Notes: generated by a model not told the origin, from the sequence alone. Positions 27,463 through 36,817 are shown, counted from the stretch's first letter. The stretch is DNA of 64,000 nt from Stappia sediminis (GCF_009826895.1 NZ_WUMV01000006.1:310001-374000), one strand, 5' to 3'. Numbers and translations are program-made.

Positions 27463-27555
27463 CTGGCCTCTCCCTTCGAGTGTTCAGGATTTTTTAACGT
27501 GTCCGCTTCGCAGGCGATTTCCCTTGCGAAACCGAGCGGAACGTAGCGGCCTCGG

Positions 27556-27595
27556 ATGTGACTTCTATGACGCTTCGATCTCAGTTTTATGACAA
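27556..27595 (-). promoter_or_regulatory. Tandem Pho box (PhoB-binding direct repeats) before pstS
   Basis: Read on the minus strand, four heptamers recur every 11 bases: TTGTCAT (27589-27595), CTGAGAT (27578-27584), GCGTCAT (27567-27573) and GTCACAT (27556-27562). Each of the first three is followed by an A-rich spacer. The PhoB consensus is CTGTCAT repeated at 11 bases, and the first unit matches six of seven positions. The block starts just past the phoR stop, so it can drive pstSCAB-phoU-phoB separately from phoR. Confidence 0.75.
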
Positions 27596-27597
27596 TG

Positions 27598-28980
27598 CTA
27601 GTTATTGATTTTATGAAGTTTTTCGTCCTTCACATCAGTCATTTGACGATCGGCCCTGGGGATTTTGACGGTGAAACAGGCACCTTCCCCGAAAGTGCTT
27701 TCAATTTCCAGCCGCGCCCTGTGGCGCGTCAGGATGTGTTTCACGATTGCAAGTCCCAGCCCCGTTCCCTTCATTTCGCGGCTTGTCGCCACGTCGACGC
27801 GGTAGAAACGCTCCGTGAGGCGGGGCAGGTGCTCCGCCTCGATGCCGGGGCCGTAATCACGAATCGATATCTCCCACCACTCGGCGCCGCGCGGCCCGGT
27901 TCCGGCCGCCGCCGCAATGTCCAGGCGCTTTCCGGACGCCCCGTATTTCAGAGCGTTTTCACACAAATTTTCAAAGACTTCCGTCAATTCGTCCTTGTCG
28001 CCACGCACCAGGATTTCACCGGCAGGAAGGTCCACCTCAAGCGCAACTTCCAACTCGTCGGCAAGCGGCTTCAGCGCCTCGAGGTTGTGCTCGATGACGT
28101 CCTTGAGATCGACGAGCGTATCCGGCTGGACATGCGCCTTGAGTTCGATACGCGACAGCGAGAGCAGGTCGTCGATCAGGCGTTTCATCCTGCCTGCCTG
28201 CTCCAGCATGATGGAAAGGAACCTGTCGCGCGCATCCGGGTCCTCGCGCGCGGGGCCCTGCAAGGTCTCGATGAAGCCGGTGAGCGAAGCAAGCGGCGTT
28301 CTCAGTTCGTGACTGGCATTCGCCACGAAATCCGCGCGCATGCGTTCAAGTCGCCGCTGTTCCGTCAGATCGCGTACGGTGACCAGAATGAACCTCGAGC
28401 CCTTTCGGAATTTTTCCGATGCCGACGCCTGCACCGGCGCGATATAGGCTTCCATCCAAAGTTCGGTGCGGGCTTTCTCGCTCCATTCGATGCGTTCGGT
28501 TCCGCCGCCGGAACTCACGCGGTCGAACGCTTCAAGCATTGCAGGCGAACGAAGGCTGAAAGAGAGCGGATCTCCCGGCCGCACGGTCCCGAACCGATCC
28601 CTCGCCGCCGGATTGGCGTATCGGGTAATGCCGCGCCTGTCGACGAGGAAGCACGGATCGGGCAATGCATCGACGACCATTTTCATGCCCGTGTCGGGCC
28701 AATTGTTCGCCTCGCCGTCGCCAGGAACCGCGTTTTTGGCAAGCCTCAGGTCTTTGCGCCCTCCAAGTACCGCGGCGAACAGAACAGCGGCAAAGGCCGC
28801 CACGGCCGCCCACGGTGGAACCTCGAAAGCTGCAACAGCTGCAATGCACAGTACCCCTGTGGCGATGAGCGTCCAACGCACGTGCATGAACCTTTGCCAG
28901 AGCCTTATGCCGAATTTGCGACCGTAGCGGCCTTTTGCGCCGGTGGTATGAGCTTCCTCAGTCATCGTGTTTTCGTTCAT
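27598..28980 (-). CDS. phoR: Phosphate regulon sensor kinase PhoR
   Basis: A 460-residue membrane histidine kinase that phosphorylates PhoB. Two closely spaced membrane helices lie at about 30-75. A PAS domain follows, then the HisKA box FVANASHELRTPLAS with the phospho-accepting histidine. The ATPase domain has the N box (FENLCENALKYG), DYGPGI and GTGLGLAIVKH. There is no large periplasmic loop, as usual for PhoR, which reads phosphate through PstSCAB and PhoU. The start is ATG 28980; ATG 28965 and a TTG at 29007 remain possible as no ribosome site is strong. Confidence 0.93.
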   Translation of the reverse strand: MNENTMTEEAHTTGAKGRYGRKFGIRLWQRFMHVRWTLIATGVLCIAAVAAFEVPPWAAVAAFAAVLFAAVLGGRKDLRLAKNAVPGDGEANNWPDTGMKMVVDALPDPCFLVDRRGITRYANPAARDRFGTVRPGDPLSFSLRSPAMLEAFDRVSSGGGTERIEWSEKARTELWMEAYIAPVQASASEKFRKGSRFILVTVRDLTEQRRLERMRADFVANASHELRTPLASLTGFIETLQGPAREDPDARDRFLSIMLEQAGRMKRLIDDLLSLSRIELKAHVQPDTLVDLKDVIEHNLEALKPLADELEVALEVDLPAGEILVRGDKDELTEVFENLCENALKYGASGKRLDIAAAAGTGPRGAEWWEISIRDYGPGIEAEHLPRLTERFYRVDVATSREMKGTGLGLAIVKHILTRHRARLEIESTFGEGACFTVKIPRADRQMTDVKDEKLHKINN

Positions 28981-29206
28981 CGGTTGGCTGCCGGCCGTTT
29001 TCCGCAAAGCGCCTTTGCCGGGAGCGGACCTTCGAACGGCCCGGAAGCCCTTGGCGCATCACGGCAATTCCTCATACCACGAGGCCTGTGACGTTCCAAA
29101 GACGCAAGGTCGCGGTTGGCCGCGCGCCTGGGAAGCCGCACCCGGCGCCGGAACCCGCCCGCAAACACCGCTGTTCCATTCGCGCAAGCGCGAGACGGCC
29201 CGCGCT

Positions 29207-29683
29207 TTATGGCTTTCGGGCTGCGCAATCCCTCAGCGCCTTCAGGCAATGGGGCCATCCTTCGGGAGAGGACATCGCCGCCTTGTAGGCTTCGCCATCG
29301 ACGCCGTGGCGCAGAAACTCCGAGTGGGATAGTTCCACAAGAGTTGCGTCGTTCGCAGGACGAAAGGCAACCATAACGCGGCTCGCGGCAGCCGGATCGG
29401 CAACGAGTTGACGATCCGGACCGATCTGCCAGGCGATGCGGATATAGAGCGGGCGCTCGATGGAAAGCACCGTACCCCAGACGATGCGGTGGCCGGAATT
29501 GGAGAGTTCGTAGCAGGCGCCGCCGAGGAAAGGCTCGATCCCGATCTCCTGCAGGTCGTCACCGGAAAATGTGTACTCGCGCGGCCACCAACGGCCGAAA
29601 CCGTCGACAAACAGGTCGAATGCCGCTTCGCGCGAGCACGGAATGCGCTCTTCGAAGACCAGGGCACTGTCAGGTGCGGACAT
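29207..29683 (-). CDS. SRPBCC (AHSA1-like) domain protein
   Basis: A 158-residue soluble protein with the helix-grip fold. It begins with a charged strand (LVFEERIPCSREAAFDLFVDG), followed by a WWPREYTF segment and the usual paired strands (ELSNSGHRIVWGTVLSIERP). The C-terminal helix starts at about YKAAMSSPEGW. Such proteins bind hydrophobic ligands or stress-linked partners; the ligand is unknown. It lies upstream of phoR on the same strand, after a 199-base gap, but is probably a separate unit. Confidence 0.75.
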   Translation of the reverse strand: MSAPDSALVFEERIPCSREAAFDLFVDGFGRWWPREYTFSGDDLQEIGIEPFLGGACYELSNSGHRIVWGTVLSIERPLYIRIAWQIGPDRQLVADPAAASRVMVAFRPANDATLVELSHSEFLRHGVDGEAYKAAMSSPEGWPHCLKALRDCAARKP

Positions 29684-29708
29684 TGAAAATTCCCATGCTT
29701 CCTGGCCG

Positions 29709-29858
29709 TTATCCGACGGGTGCGCTGCGGTGTTTCCCTTGTTGGGCTACCATCCAAAGCGGCGCCGTCACAACAGCTATATCCACAGAAGATACAACGA
29801 TCACGTTGATGACGGGAGGAAGTATCATGGCGTCCTGCCCCGTCGCATTGGCGCTCAT
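29709..29858 (-). CDS. Possible 49-residue membrane peptide coupled to the dehydrogenase
   Basis: The ATG at 29858 overlaps the TGA stop of the 3-hydroxyacyl-CoA dehydrogenase (TGATG), the arrangement seen for translational coupling. The frame gives 49 residues with one strongly hydrophobic stretch (MILPPVINVIVVSS through APLWMVA) and a basic tail. I do not recognise it and there is no good ribosome site of its own. The overlap and hydrophobicity are the only support; it could be chance. Confidence 0.35.
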   Translation of the reverse strand: MSANATGQDAMILPPVINVIVVSSVDIAVVTAPLWMVAQQGKHRSAPVG

Positions 29859-31354
29859 CAGTCGCGTAGCGAAAGCCGCAGGTCCGCCCTGCGCCGCAGC
29901 CAGGGGCTCGGCCGGTAGCGAGGATCGCCGGAAAGCACCTCGATACCTTCCAGGATTTCCAGGATCACGTCTGCGCCAATCTCGTCGCCCCATGACAGCG
30001 GCCCGGACGGATAGCCGAGGCCGAGCGTCACCGCCGTATCGATATCCTCAGGCGTCGCGATGCCCGCCTGAGCGATGTCGCAGGCGATGTTTACAATCGT
30101 CGCGATCACGCGTTGCGCCACGAAACCCGTGGAATCCTCGATCGCCGTAACGGAATTGCCGCCTTTCGAGAAAGCCGCAACAGCCCGCGCCATCGTTTGC
30201 GTCGCCGTCGCCGGCGTGCTCATGAGCGTTCGCCGCCGGTCGAGCGAAAAGAGCGTATCGATAGCGATCACGCGCCTTGCGTCCAGGTCTTCGGCGACGG
30301 CGGCCGCCGAAGCGTCCGCGCCTATCGGCGTGACGATAATCAACGCGTTGTCCGAGGGGCGTTCCCCCGTTTCTACGTAAATGCCGGCGGAAGACAGCGC
30401 TTCATGCACCTTTGCGGCACGTTCGGGCCTTGCATTGCTGATCCAGACCGCTCCCGGCTCGACGGCTTCGTGGATGGTTTCGCCGGGTTCAGCCTTTTTT
30501 CCGTCCGGATATTCATAGAAGCCCTCGCCTGTCTTGCGGCCAAGCAGGCCAGCGGAAAGCCGCTGGTCGATCAACGGCGATGGGCGAAAACGCGGTTCCT
30601 GGTAGAACTGTTTGTAGACCTGGGCCATCACCGGCCCGGAAACATCCAGTCCGGTCAGGTCCAGGAGCTCGAACGGCCCCATGCGAAAGCCTGCGGCATC
30701 TCGCAGTATGCGGTCTATATCGGCGGGTTCCGCCACTCGCTCCCGCAACAGCTGAAGCGCCTCCGTCACATAACCGCGACCTGCATGATTGACCAGAAAT
30801 CCCGGCGTATCGGACGCGCGCACCGCCTTGTGTCCCGCCTCTGTCGCCAGCCCTGTGAGCTTGTCCACCACATCCGGCTTCGTCCTGGCGCCGGGGATTA
30901 CTTCCACGACCTTCATCAGCGGCACGGGATTGAAGAAGTGATAGCCGGCGACGCGTTCCGGCTTTTCACAGCCTGCCGCAATGGCGGTTACGGAAAGCGA
31001 GCTCGTATTGGTCGCCAGGATCGCGTGCGAACTCAGGATCTTCTCCAGTTTCGAAAACAGCTCCTGCTTCACCTCAAGCTTTTCGACAATCGCCTCGATC
31101 ACGAGATCGCAAGATGCAAGCGCCTCGAGCTTACCCGCAACCTCGATGCGGTTCATGGCATCTTTCGCATCCCCTGCGTCCATGCGCCCCTTTTCCGCAA
31201 GCCTCGCAAGCATCCCGCCAACGAAATCCCGCGCTTCGGCTGCCGCGCCCTCGCGCGCGTCATGCAAAAGGATCCTGTTGCCGCTCGCGGCAAAAATCTG
31301 CGCGATGCCGCGCCCCATCGTCCCGGTTCCGACGATGCCGATGGTCAGGCCCAT
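29858..31354 (-). CDS. 3-hydroxyacyl-CoA dehydrogenase (PaaH/PaaC-like)
   Basis: A 498-residue cytosolic enzyme that oxidises 3-hydroxyacyl-CoA with NAD. The NAD-binding Rossmann start is IGIVGTGTMGRGIAQ (about 4-18). The catalytic histidine lies in VAGYHFFNPVPLMKVVEV (near 140). The C-terminal domain is duplicated (about 185-285 and 390-495), the architecture of the PaaH group. The ATG at 31354 has GAGGG upstream. The enoyl-CoA hydratase gene just upstream fits the preceding step. Without other paa genes, general fatty acid or aromatic-CoA breakdown is equally likely. Confidence 0.88.
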   Translation of the reverse strand: MGLTIGIVGTGTMGRGIAQIFAASGNRILLHDAREGAAAEARDFVGGMLARLAEKGRMDAGDAKDAMNRIEVAGKLEALASCDLVIEAIVEKLEVKQELFSKLEKILSSHAILATNTSSLSVTAIAAGCEKPERVAGYHFFNPVPLMKVVEVIPGARTKPDVVDKLTGLATEAGHKAVRASDTPGFLVNHAGRGYVTEALQLLRERVAEPADIDRILRDAAGFRMGPFELLDLTGLDVSGPVMAQVYKQFYQEPRFRPSPLIDQRLSAGLLGRKTGEGFYEYPDGKKAEPGETIHEAVEPGAVWISNARPERAAKVHEALSSAGIYVETGERPSDNALIIVTPIGADASAAAVAEDLDARRVIAIDTLFSLDRRRTLMSTPATATQTMARAVAAFSKGGNSVTAIEDSTGFVAQRVIATIVNIACDIAQAGIATPEDIDTAVTLGLGYPSGPLSWGDEIGADVILEILEGIEVLSGDPRYRPSPWLRRRADLRLSLRD

Positions 31355-31393
31355 GGTATATCCCTCAAGAACTAGCGCTTCGCGTAGCGGATG

Positions 31394-32167
31394 TCATTCG
31401 CCGCGGAAATGCGGCTTGCGCTTGTCGAGAAAGGCGGACATGCCTTCCTTCTGGTCCGCCGTGTCGAACAGCATGTGGTAGGACTTGCGCTCAAGCGCGA
31501 TAGCGGATTGCAGCGGCAGGTCTGCGCCAAGCAGCACGGTTTCCTTGATGTGCTCGAGCGCGATCGGCGGCAGGCGCGCGATCTTCACCGCCATTTTTAC
31601 GGCCGTTTCAAGCACTTCGTCATCGGCGGCAAGTTCCGATACCAGCCCCCATTCGGCGGCGGTTTCCGCGTCGATGATGTCGCCCGTCATGAGAAGGCGG
31701 AACGCGCGGTATTTGCCGACTGCGCGCACGAGCCGCTGCGTGCCGCCCGCTCCCGGCATGATGCCGAGTTTTACCTCGGGCAAGCCGAATTGCGCACCCT
31801 CGCCGGCGATGATGATATCGGCATGCAGCGCCAGTTCGCAGCCACCGCCGAGCGCATAACCATTGACGGCGGCAATCATCGGCTTCGGAAAATCGGCGAC
31901 CACCTGCCACAGCTTGTGAAACGCGAGGCGGTACATGCCCATCGGCGTTTCTTCCGCGACCACGGTGATGTCGGCCCCGGCGGCGAAGGTTGTGGTATCG
32001 CCCGTGATAACCACGGCGCGGACATCATGGTCGGTCTCTGCGCGGCTCAAGGCTTCGGCAAGCGCGACCCGCACTTGCGTGTTCAGCGCATTGCGCGCTT
32101 CCGGGCGGTTGATCTTCAGGAGAAGAACCCCTGGCTCCGGCCGCTCTTCGATAAGACAGTCCGTCAT
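31394..32167 (-). CDS. Enoyl-CoA hydratase/isomerase family protein (PaaF-like)
   Basis: A 257-residue crotonase-fold enzyme that adds water to trans-2-enoyl-CoA. The oxyanion-hole segments are seen in FAAGADI (about 62-68) and NGYALGGGCELAL (about 104-116); the catalytic glutamates lie in GCELAL and in LPEVKLGIMPGAGG (about 132-145). The ATG is preceded by GGAGGAG. It is followed after 39 bases by the 3-hydroxyacyl-CoA dehydrogenase, so the pair covers two successive beta-oxidation steps. Confidence 0.9.
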   Translation of the reverse strand: MTDCLIEERPEPGVLLLKINRPEARNALNTQVRVALAEALSRAETDHDVRAVVITGDTTTFAAGADITVVAEETPMGMYRLAFHKLWQVVADFPKPMIAAVNGYALGGGCELALHADIIIAGEGAQFGLPEVKLGIMPGAGGTQRLVRAVGKYRAFRLLMTGDIIDAETAAEWGLVSELAADDEVLETAVKMAVKIARLPPIALEHIKETVLLGADLPLQSAIALERKSYHMLFDTADQKEGMSAFLDKRKPHFRGE

Positions 32168-32314
32168 CGCCCGCTCCTCCAGATAGTCGATTGCCGGCCA
32201 ATGGAGTGCAGGAGGCTTGCGCCCCCTGTCAAGGAATTCGTTTCATATGCGATAGTTTAAACCTAAAATATTCACTCGCAAACAATCGGACGGTCGATTG
32301 CGAAAGATCTGCGG

Positions 32315-32683
32315 TCAGACGGGAACGACGTTCAAAACATCCACTTCACGCGGATCGAGGCCCGTCCTGTCGGCGCAATGCAGAACCGCAAGACCTTCCG
32401 CGCAATCCGCATCGCGAGCCTTCAGGCGAAACGTCTCCGGCTCGCCGCCTTCGGGACGGACCGACACATCGAAGGTGTGGATGTGTCCGTGTTCCAGCTT
32501 GCCGTCCGGGTCGGGCTCGAAAGAGACGATCTTGACGTCGGCGGGGTTCCAGCCAAGCTCGAAGCCGGCCATGATCCGCGCGTGATCGGCAACCTCGTGC
32601 TCGCTCATCGCCTGCACGGGGATGGTTTCGACCTTGCCGTCGCAGCTCACCGTCGCGCGATAGTTCACCCAGATGTCCGACAC
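32315..32683 (-). CDS. Conserved-looking hypothetical protein, 122 residues
   Basis: A small, soluble, acidic protein that I do not recognise. It has no signal peptide or membrane helix. It starts MSDIWVNYRATVSCDG, is rich in valine strands and contains several histidines and acids around EHGHIHTFDVSV. Two cysteines lie close to the end (DADCAEGLAVLHCADR). Codon use matches the neighbours. It lies between the enoyl-CoA hydratase and the metal transporter, about 90 bases past the second permease's end, and may be independent of both. Confidence 0.6.
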   Translation of the reverse strand: MSDIWVNYRATVSCDGKVETIPVQAMSEHEVADHARIMAGFELGWNPADVKIVSFEPDPDGKLEHGHIHTFDVSVRPEGGEPETFRLKARDADCAEGLAVLHCADRTGLDPREVDVLNVVPV

Positions 32684-32773
32684 GCCTTGCGCCTCCAGAA
32701 ACTGATCCGGCCTTAATGCCGCAACGGTACTATCGAACAGTTCCGGGATGCCGTCCAGTCGCCTCGGGCCGTA

Positions 32774-33709
32774 TCAGGCGCGTTGCAGGCGACGCCTCGC
32801 GATCACGCCGTAGCGCGGTGCGAAGATCATTGCCACGACCTGGATAATTCCGGCCACCACCGCGATCATTCCGGCAGCGGACACGCTCATGTCATAGCCG
32901 ATCCAGGCGGGGCCGAATGCGGCGAATACATACCCGACGATGCCGCTTGAAAACGCGACGATGCCGGAAAGTATAAGTTGGGTGGATAGCCTGTCCGTGA
33001 GAAGGCGCGCCGTCGCCGCCGGGCAGATGAACATGGCGATCACCAGGATCGATCCGACCGCGTCGAATGCCGCAACCGCCGCCACCGCCACCATCACGAT
33101 CAGCAGCGTGCCGACGAAGCGAGAGGATATGCCCAGCGTGTCGGCAAAGAGAGGGTCGAAGCTGACAAGCTTCAGTTCCTTGTAGAAAGCCAGAATGAAA
33201 GCGATCACCGCCATGTTCACGACGACGAGCCGCAGCACGGATACCGGCAGCGCGGCAAGGATTTCGGGCCGCAGCAGGTCGCCCCATCCGCTCGCCTCCA
33301 GCCAGATCGCGCTTTCCAGGTTTCCGTAGAGCGCGTGTTCGACGTCAAGGTGCACGCCGGCCGCGCCCGTTTGCTCCAGAAGCAGGACGCCGGCTGCGAA
33401 CATCGAGGTGAAGACGACGCCCATGGCCGCCCCCGGCTCCACCTTGCCAAGCCGGCGCACGAGTTCGATCAGCCCGACGGAGACGAGCGCTGCAAATCCC
33501 GCCCCCAGCATCATAGGCAATGAATCCACCGTGCCCGTGATCAGAAAGCCGAGCACGATACCGGGAAGCACGACATGGCTGATGGCATCGCCCATCAGGC
33601 TTTGCCGCCGCAGCACCAGGAAATTGCCGAGAAGGCCGCAGCAAAGTGCTGCGAGACTGCCAAGCAGGATCGAGGGAAAGTCGAACTGCAGGAAAATATC
33701 GGCGCTCAC
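32774..33709 (-). CDS. Metal ABC transporter permease (TroD/MntD type)
   Basis: A 311-residue inner membrane permease of the ABC-3 family with about eight or nine hydrophobic helices. The coupling motif is RRQSLMGDAISHVVLPGI (about 33-50). It partners the longer permease just upstream; its start overlaps that gene's stop by four bases. Two-permease, one-ATPase, one-binding-protein sets are typical of TroABCD systems importing manganese, zinc or iron. It is the last gene of the operon. Confidence 0.88.
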   Translation of the reverse strand: MSADIFLQFDFPSILLGSLAALCCGLLGNFLVLRRQSLMGDAISHVVLPGIVLGFLITGTVDSLPMMLGAGFAALVSVGLIELVRRLGKVEPGAAMGVVFTSMFAAGVLLLEQTGAAGVHLDVEHALYGNLESAIWLEASGWGDLLRPEILAALPVSVLRLVVVNMAVIAFILAFYKELKLVSFDPLFADTLGISSRFVGTLLIVMVAVAAVAAFDAVGSILVIAMFICPAATARLLTDRLSTQLILSGIVAFSSGIVGYVFAAFGPAWIGYDMSVSAAGMIAVVAGIIQVVAMIFAPRYGVIARRRLQRA

Positions 33710-34941
33710 GCGGCACCTCCCGCGGCCCTTGCCGCGTCATGCGGTGCAAGCCGCGTTTCAAGATCGGCCACCATGTCGGGCGAAAGCACCTCGTCGATAG
33801 GCTTCAGGGACCAGTCGGCAAGCGCATGCGCCTCGTCCGGGTATTCCTCGCGCCACAGGTTCCAGAGCGCCTGGTCGCGGTCGATCCGCCGTGCCGCCGA
33901 CCATCCGGCTTCGGTCGGGCGCATATCACCGCTCACATACCCTCGCCGGATCAGGAGTTTGCGCGTGATCGGCTCCAGGATCGGCTCGTCATGCGCCACC
34001 GCCAGCAGGCCCTGGCGCAAGTGCACGATCTTCTGGAAGCGGCGGTGGCGAAGAAGCGCCGAAAGAAGCCCCCGCACGGGCGAGACCAGCATGGATATGA
34101 CGAAGAGCGCGAAGAGAATGAGAACGATCAGCGCCCCCGTCGGCAGATCCGGCGCACTTGCGGAAAGGCAGGCGCCGGCGTAACTGCCTGCCGCGCCGAT
34201 CGCCGCCGAAATCGGCACGAATCGCGACACGCGTTCGGTCCAGAAGCGGGCTGCGACCGGCGGGATTATGGTAAGCGCGATCACCAGCACGAGCCCGACC
34301 GTCTTCAACCCGATCACCACGACAGCTAGAAGCAGCGTGAGCAGCGCGATATCCAGCCTGCGCACGCCAAGGCCCGTGCTGCCGGCGAAATCCTCATCGA
34401 AACAAAGAAGCGCGAATTCCTTGAAGAGTGCCAGCACGATCAACGCCACCACGCCCGCGGCGATGGCAATCGTCATCGCTTCGGAGGAAAGCATGCCTGA
34501 CGTCGAGCCGAGCAGGAAGCCGCTGAGGCCCGCCTGGCCTGCGGTCGCAAGCGACTGCAGCACCGTCAAAAGCACCATGCCAAGCGCGAAGAAGGTGGAA
34601 AGCACCGTGCCGATCGCCGTGTCTTCGGTAAGGCGCGTATTGGCCTTGATCCAGTCGACCGAGATCATGCCGATGCCGGCGGTCAGGGCCGCGCCTGCGA
34701 GCAGCAGCGGCAGTGAACGGCCATCGCCGAGCAGCCACACGCCAGCGAGGAAACCGATCACCACGCCCGGCAGCGTCGCATGGCTCATGGCGTCGGAAAC
34801 GAGCGAGCGCTTGCGCAGCAGCACGAAGGCACCGACAGCCCCGCTTGCCGCGCCGAGAAGGGCGGCACCGATGGAGACGACCGCCGTGTTGTAGCCGGCA
34901 TTGAGCGTCAGCGCGCCGAGGAAACTTTCAAGGAAGGTCAT
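33706..34941 (-). CDS. Metal ABC transporter permease with C-terminal regulator-like domain (TroC type)
   Basis: A 411-residue ABC-3 permease. Residues 1-290 hold the membrane part, with the coupling motif LVSDAMSHATLPGVVIG. Residues about 300-410 form a soluble extension: HLRQGLLAVAHDEPILEPIT, then ITRKLLIRRGYVSG and TEAGWSAARRIDRDQALWNLW. Its pattern looks like the winged-helix part of DtxR/MntR metal regulators, a fusion seen in some TroC proteins. That it binds metal or DNA is only inferred. It lies seven bases after the ATPase gene. Confidence 0.85.
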   Translation of the reverse strand: MTFLESFLGALTLNAGYNTAVVSIGAALLGAASGAVGAFVLLRKRSLVSDAMSHATLPGVVIGFLAGVWLLGDGRSLPLLLAGAALTAGIGMISVDWIKANTRLTEDTAIGTVLSTFFALGMVLLTVLQSLATAGQAGLSGFLLGSTSGMLSSEAMTIAIAAGVVALIVLALFKEFALLCFDEDFAGSTGLGVRRLDIALLTLLLAVVVIGLKTVGLVLVIALTIIPPVAARFWTERVSRFVPISAAIGAAGSYAGACLSASAPDLPTGALIVLILFALFVISMLVSPVRGLLSALLRHRRFQKIVHLRQGLLAVAHDEPILEPITRKLLIRRGYVSGDMRPTEAGWSAARRIDRDQALWNLWREEYPDEAHALADWSLKPIDEVLSPDMVADLETRLAPHDAARAAGGAA

Positions 34942-34948
34942 GGCCGCA

Positions 34949-35779
34949 TCAAGTCTTCATGCCCGCCGCTTCGTGGAGCGCGGCAAGCTGCGTTGCCGCA
35001 AGCCGCCCGCCGTAGGTCTTCTGCAGGTTTTCCGCTGTGAAGGTTTCCGTCACCGGGCCGGAAGCGACGGTGCCGCCGTTCAGGAAAAGGACATGCGAGA
35101 AATAGACCGGCACGGTCTCGAGGTCGTGATGGACGACGAGCACGGTCTTGCCCTCGGCAAGAAGTTTCTTCAAAACGTCGACGATCGCCCGCTCCGTTGC
35201 GGCATCGACGCCCGCGAAGGGTTCGTCCATAAGATAGACCTTCGCGTCCTGCGCAAGCGCGCGGGCGAGGAACACGCGCTGCTGCTGGCCGCCGGAAAGC
35301 TGGCCGATCTGCCGGTCGGCGAAAGCTTCCATGCCGACAAGCGCCAGCATTTCGCGCGCGCGTTCCTTGTCGCGTCGTCCGGGCCATCGCAGCCAGCCGA
35401 TCCGCCGGTAAAGCCCCATCGTGACGACGTCGAGCGCGGTCGCAGGAAAATCCCAGTCAACCGAGGAGCGTTGCGGTACATAGGCGATGTCGCCGCGCGC
35501 TTCGTCGATCGGCCGCCCGAATACGGCCACCTCGCCGGAAAGCTTCGGGATCAGGCCGAGAGAGGCCTTGAGAAAGGTGGATTTGCCCGCTCCGTTCGGC
35601 CCGACGATCGCCGTCAGTTCACCTTCAGGTGCCGCAAATCCGGCATTCCAGAGCACGGGCTTGCGGTCGTAGGCAACCGTCAGGCCCGATACCGCGAAGG
35701 GGCTCTTCGCATCCAGCGCCGGGCCGCGCCCTGCTTCCTTCAGGAAGCTCCCGCCGGTCTTTTTCGCCATACCCGTCAC
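34949..35779 (-). CDS. Metal ABC transporter ATP-binding protein
   Basis: A 276-residue ATPase of the TroB/ZnuC class. Walker A is GPNGAGKST (about 59-67), the signature [18 protein letters not shown], and Walker [13 protein letters not shown]. An alanine- and lysine-rich N-terminal extension of about 25 residues precedes the domain. The start overlaps the stop of the binding-protein gene by four bases. It energises both downstream permeases. Confidence 0.92.
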   Translation of the reverse strand: MTGMAKKTGGSFLKEAGRGPALDAKSPFAVSGLTVAYDRKPVLWNAGFAAPEGELTAIVGPNGAGKSTFLKASLGLIPKLSGEVAVFGRPIDEARGDIAYVPQRSSVDWDFPATALDVVTMGLYRRIGWLRWPGRRDKERAREMLALVGMEAFADRQIGQLSGGQQQRVFLARALAQDAKVYLMDEPFAGVDAATERAIVDVLKKLLAEGKTVLVVHHDLETVPVYFSHVLFLNGGTVASGPVTETFTAENLQKTYGGRLAATQLAALHEAAGMKT

Positions 35780-36747
35780 AGACCTGCCCCCAATTTGGCG
35801 TCCATGCCGCGTTCGGGCGCATCACCTCCGAGCGCTAGCGCTATGCGCGTCACGTTGTGATCGATCATGCCGACGTATGTTCCTTCATAAGTGCCGGGCG
35901 CACCCATGGCGTCGGAAAAGAGCTGTCCGCCGATTTTCACCTCATGGCCTTGCGCCGCGGCACCTTCGACGAGCGCTTTCACATTGCGTTCGGATACCGA
36001 GGATTCCACGAAGACGGCGCCGACATCCCGGCTGACGATGAGGTTCACAAGTTCCTCGACGCGCTGCAGACCGGCCTCGCTCTGGGTGGAGATACCCTGC
36101 ACGCCAAGCACTTCGATGCCGTAGTCGCGGCCGAGATAACCGAAGGCGTCATGCGCGGTAACGAGAATACGCTGCTCTTCGGGTATGCTTGCTATGACTT
36201 CGCTGGCGTAGGCATGAAGACGGTCCATCTCCGCCAGATAGACCCTGGCGTTTTCCCCGAAGGTCGCCTTCCCCTCGGGGTCGAGTTCGCCAAGCGATGC
36301 CTGAATTCCGACAACCACCTGGCGCCAGAGTTTCGGGCTCATCCACACGTGAGGATCGAAGCGGTCCTTGTAGGTTTCGCTTGCGCGTCTTTCCTCGACC
36401 GGGATCACTTCGGCGGCTAAAATGACGGGCTTGCGTTCCTTCAGCTTCAGAAGAAGCTCCTCGAGCTGCGCTTCCAGATAAAGGCCGTTGGCGAAAATGG
36501 CGTCGGCCCGACCCATCTTCACCACGTCCGAGCGCGTCTGCCAGTATGAGTGCGGGTCGACCCCCTCGCCGATCAGGTTTGTAACCTCGACGCGGTCTCC
36601 GCCAATGCGCTGGACGGCATCTCCGATCATGCCCACCGTGGTGACAATATTCAGCTTTTCCGCGGCCTTCACCGGCGATACCGCAAGGATCGCCGCGCTG
36701 GCGATCGCCAGCAACGTCCCCAAAAAAGCTCGTCGTCCCAACACCAT
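35776..36747 (-). CDS. Periplasmic Mn/Zn/Fe-binding protein of a TroA-type transporter
   Basis: A 323-residue cluster A-I binding protein. The signal peptide spans about residues 1-28 and ends in VKA. Likely metal ligands are the histidines in VDPHSYWQ and DPHVWMSP, a histidine in TAHDAFGY, and an acid near LFSDAMG. It lacks the long histidine-rich loop of many ZnuA proteins, which slightly favours manganese. The start is ATG 36747 with GGAG eight bases upstream. It is the first gene of the four-gene operon; a Fur-family-like box lies about 55 bases upstream. Confidence 0.88.
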   Translation of the reverse strand: MVLGRRAFLGTLLAIASAAILAVSPVKAAEKLNIVTTVGMIGDAVQRIGGDRVEVTNLIGEGVDPHSYWQTRSDVVKMGRADAIFANGLYLEAQLEELLLKLKERKPVILAAEVIPVEERRASETYKDRFDPHVWMSPKLWRQVVVGIQASLGELDPEGKATFGENARVYLAEMDRLHAYASEVIASIPEEQRILVTAHDAFGYLGRDYGIEVLGVQGISTQSEAGLQRVEELVNLIVSRDVGAVFVESSVSERNVKALVEGAAAQGHEVKIGGQLFSDAMGAPGTYEGTYVGMIDHNVTRIALALGGDAPERGMDAKLGAGL

Positions 36748-36802
36748 GCACATATCTCCGCGTTCGGTCGGTGGGTTTTCGCCCTGCTGCACGCATCGTA
36801 AT

Positions 36803-36817
36803 TGCAAATGGTTCGCA
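36803..36817. promoter_or_regulatory. Candidate Fur-family (Mur-like) operator for the metal transporter
   Basis: The sequence TGCAAATGGTTCGCA is a near-palindrome, TGCAAA and TTCGCA around three bases, with one mismatch. It resembles the Mur box described for manganese control of rhizobial sit operons. It lies between the divergent transporter and MBL-hydrolase genes, at a distance suiting the leftward promoter. The recall of the consensus is from memory. Confidence 0.4.

Noticed and set aside
29858-32167. Phenylacetate degradation locus
   Set aside because: PaaH- and PaaF-like enzymes are present, but none of the ring-epoxidase, ligase or regulator genes.
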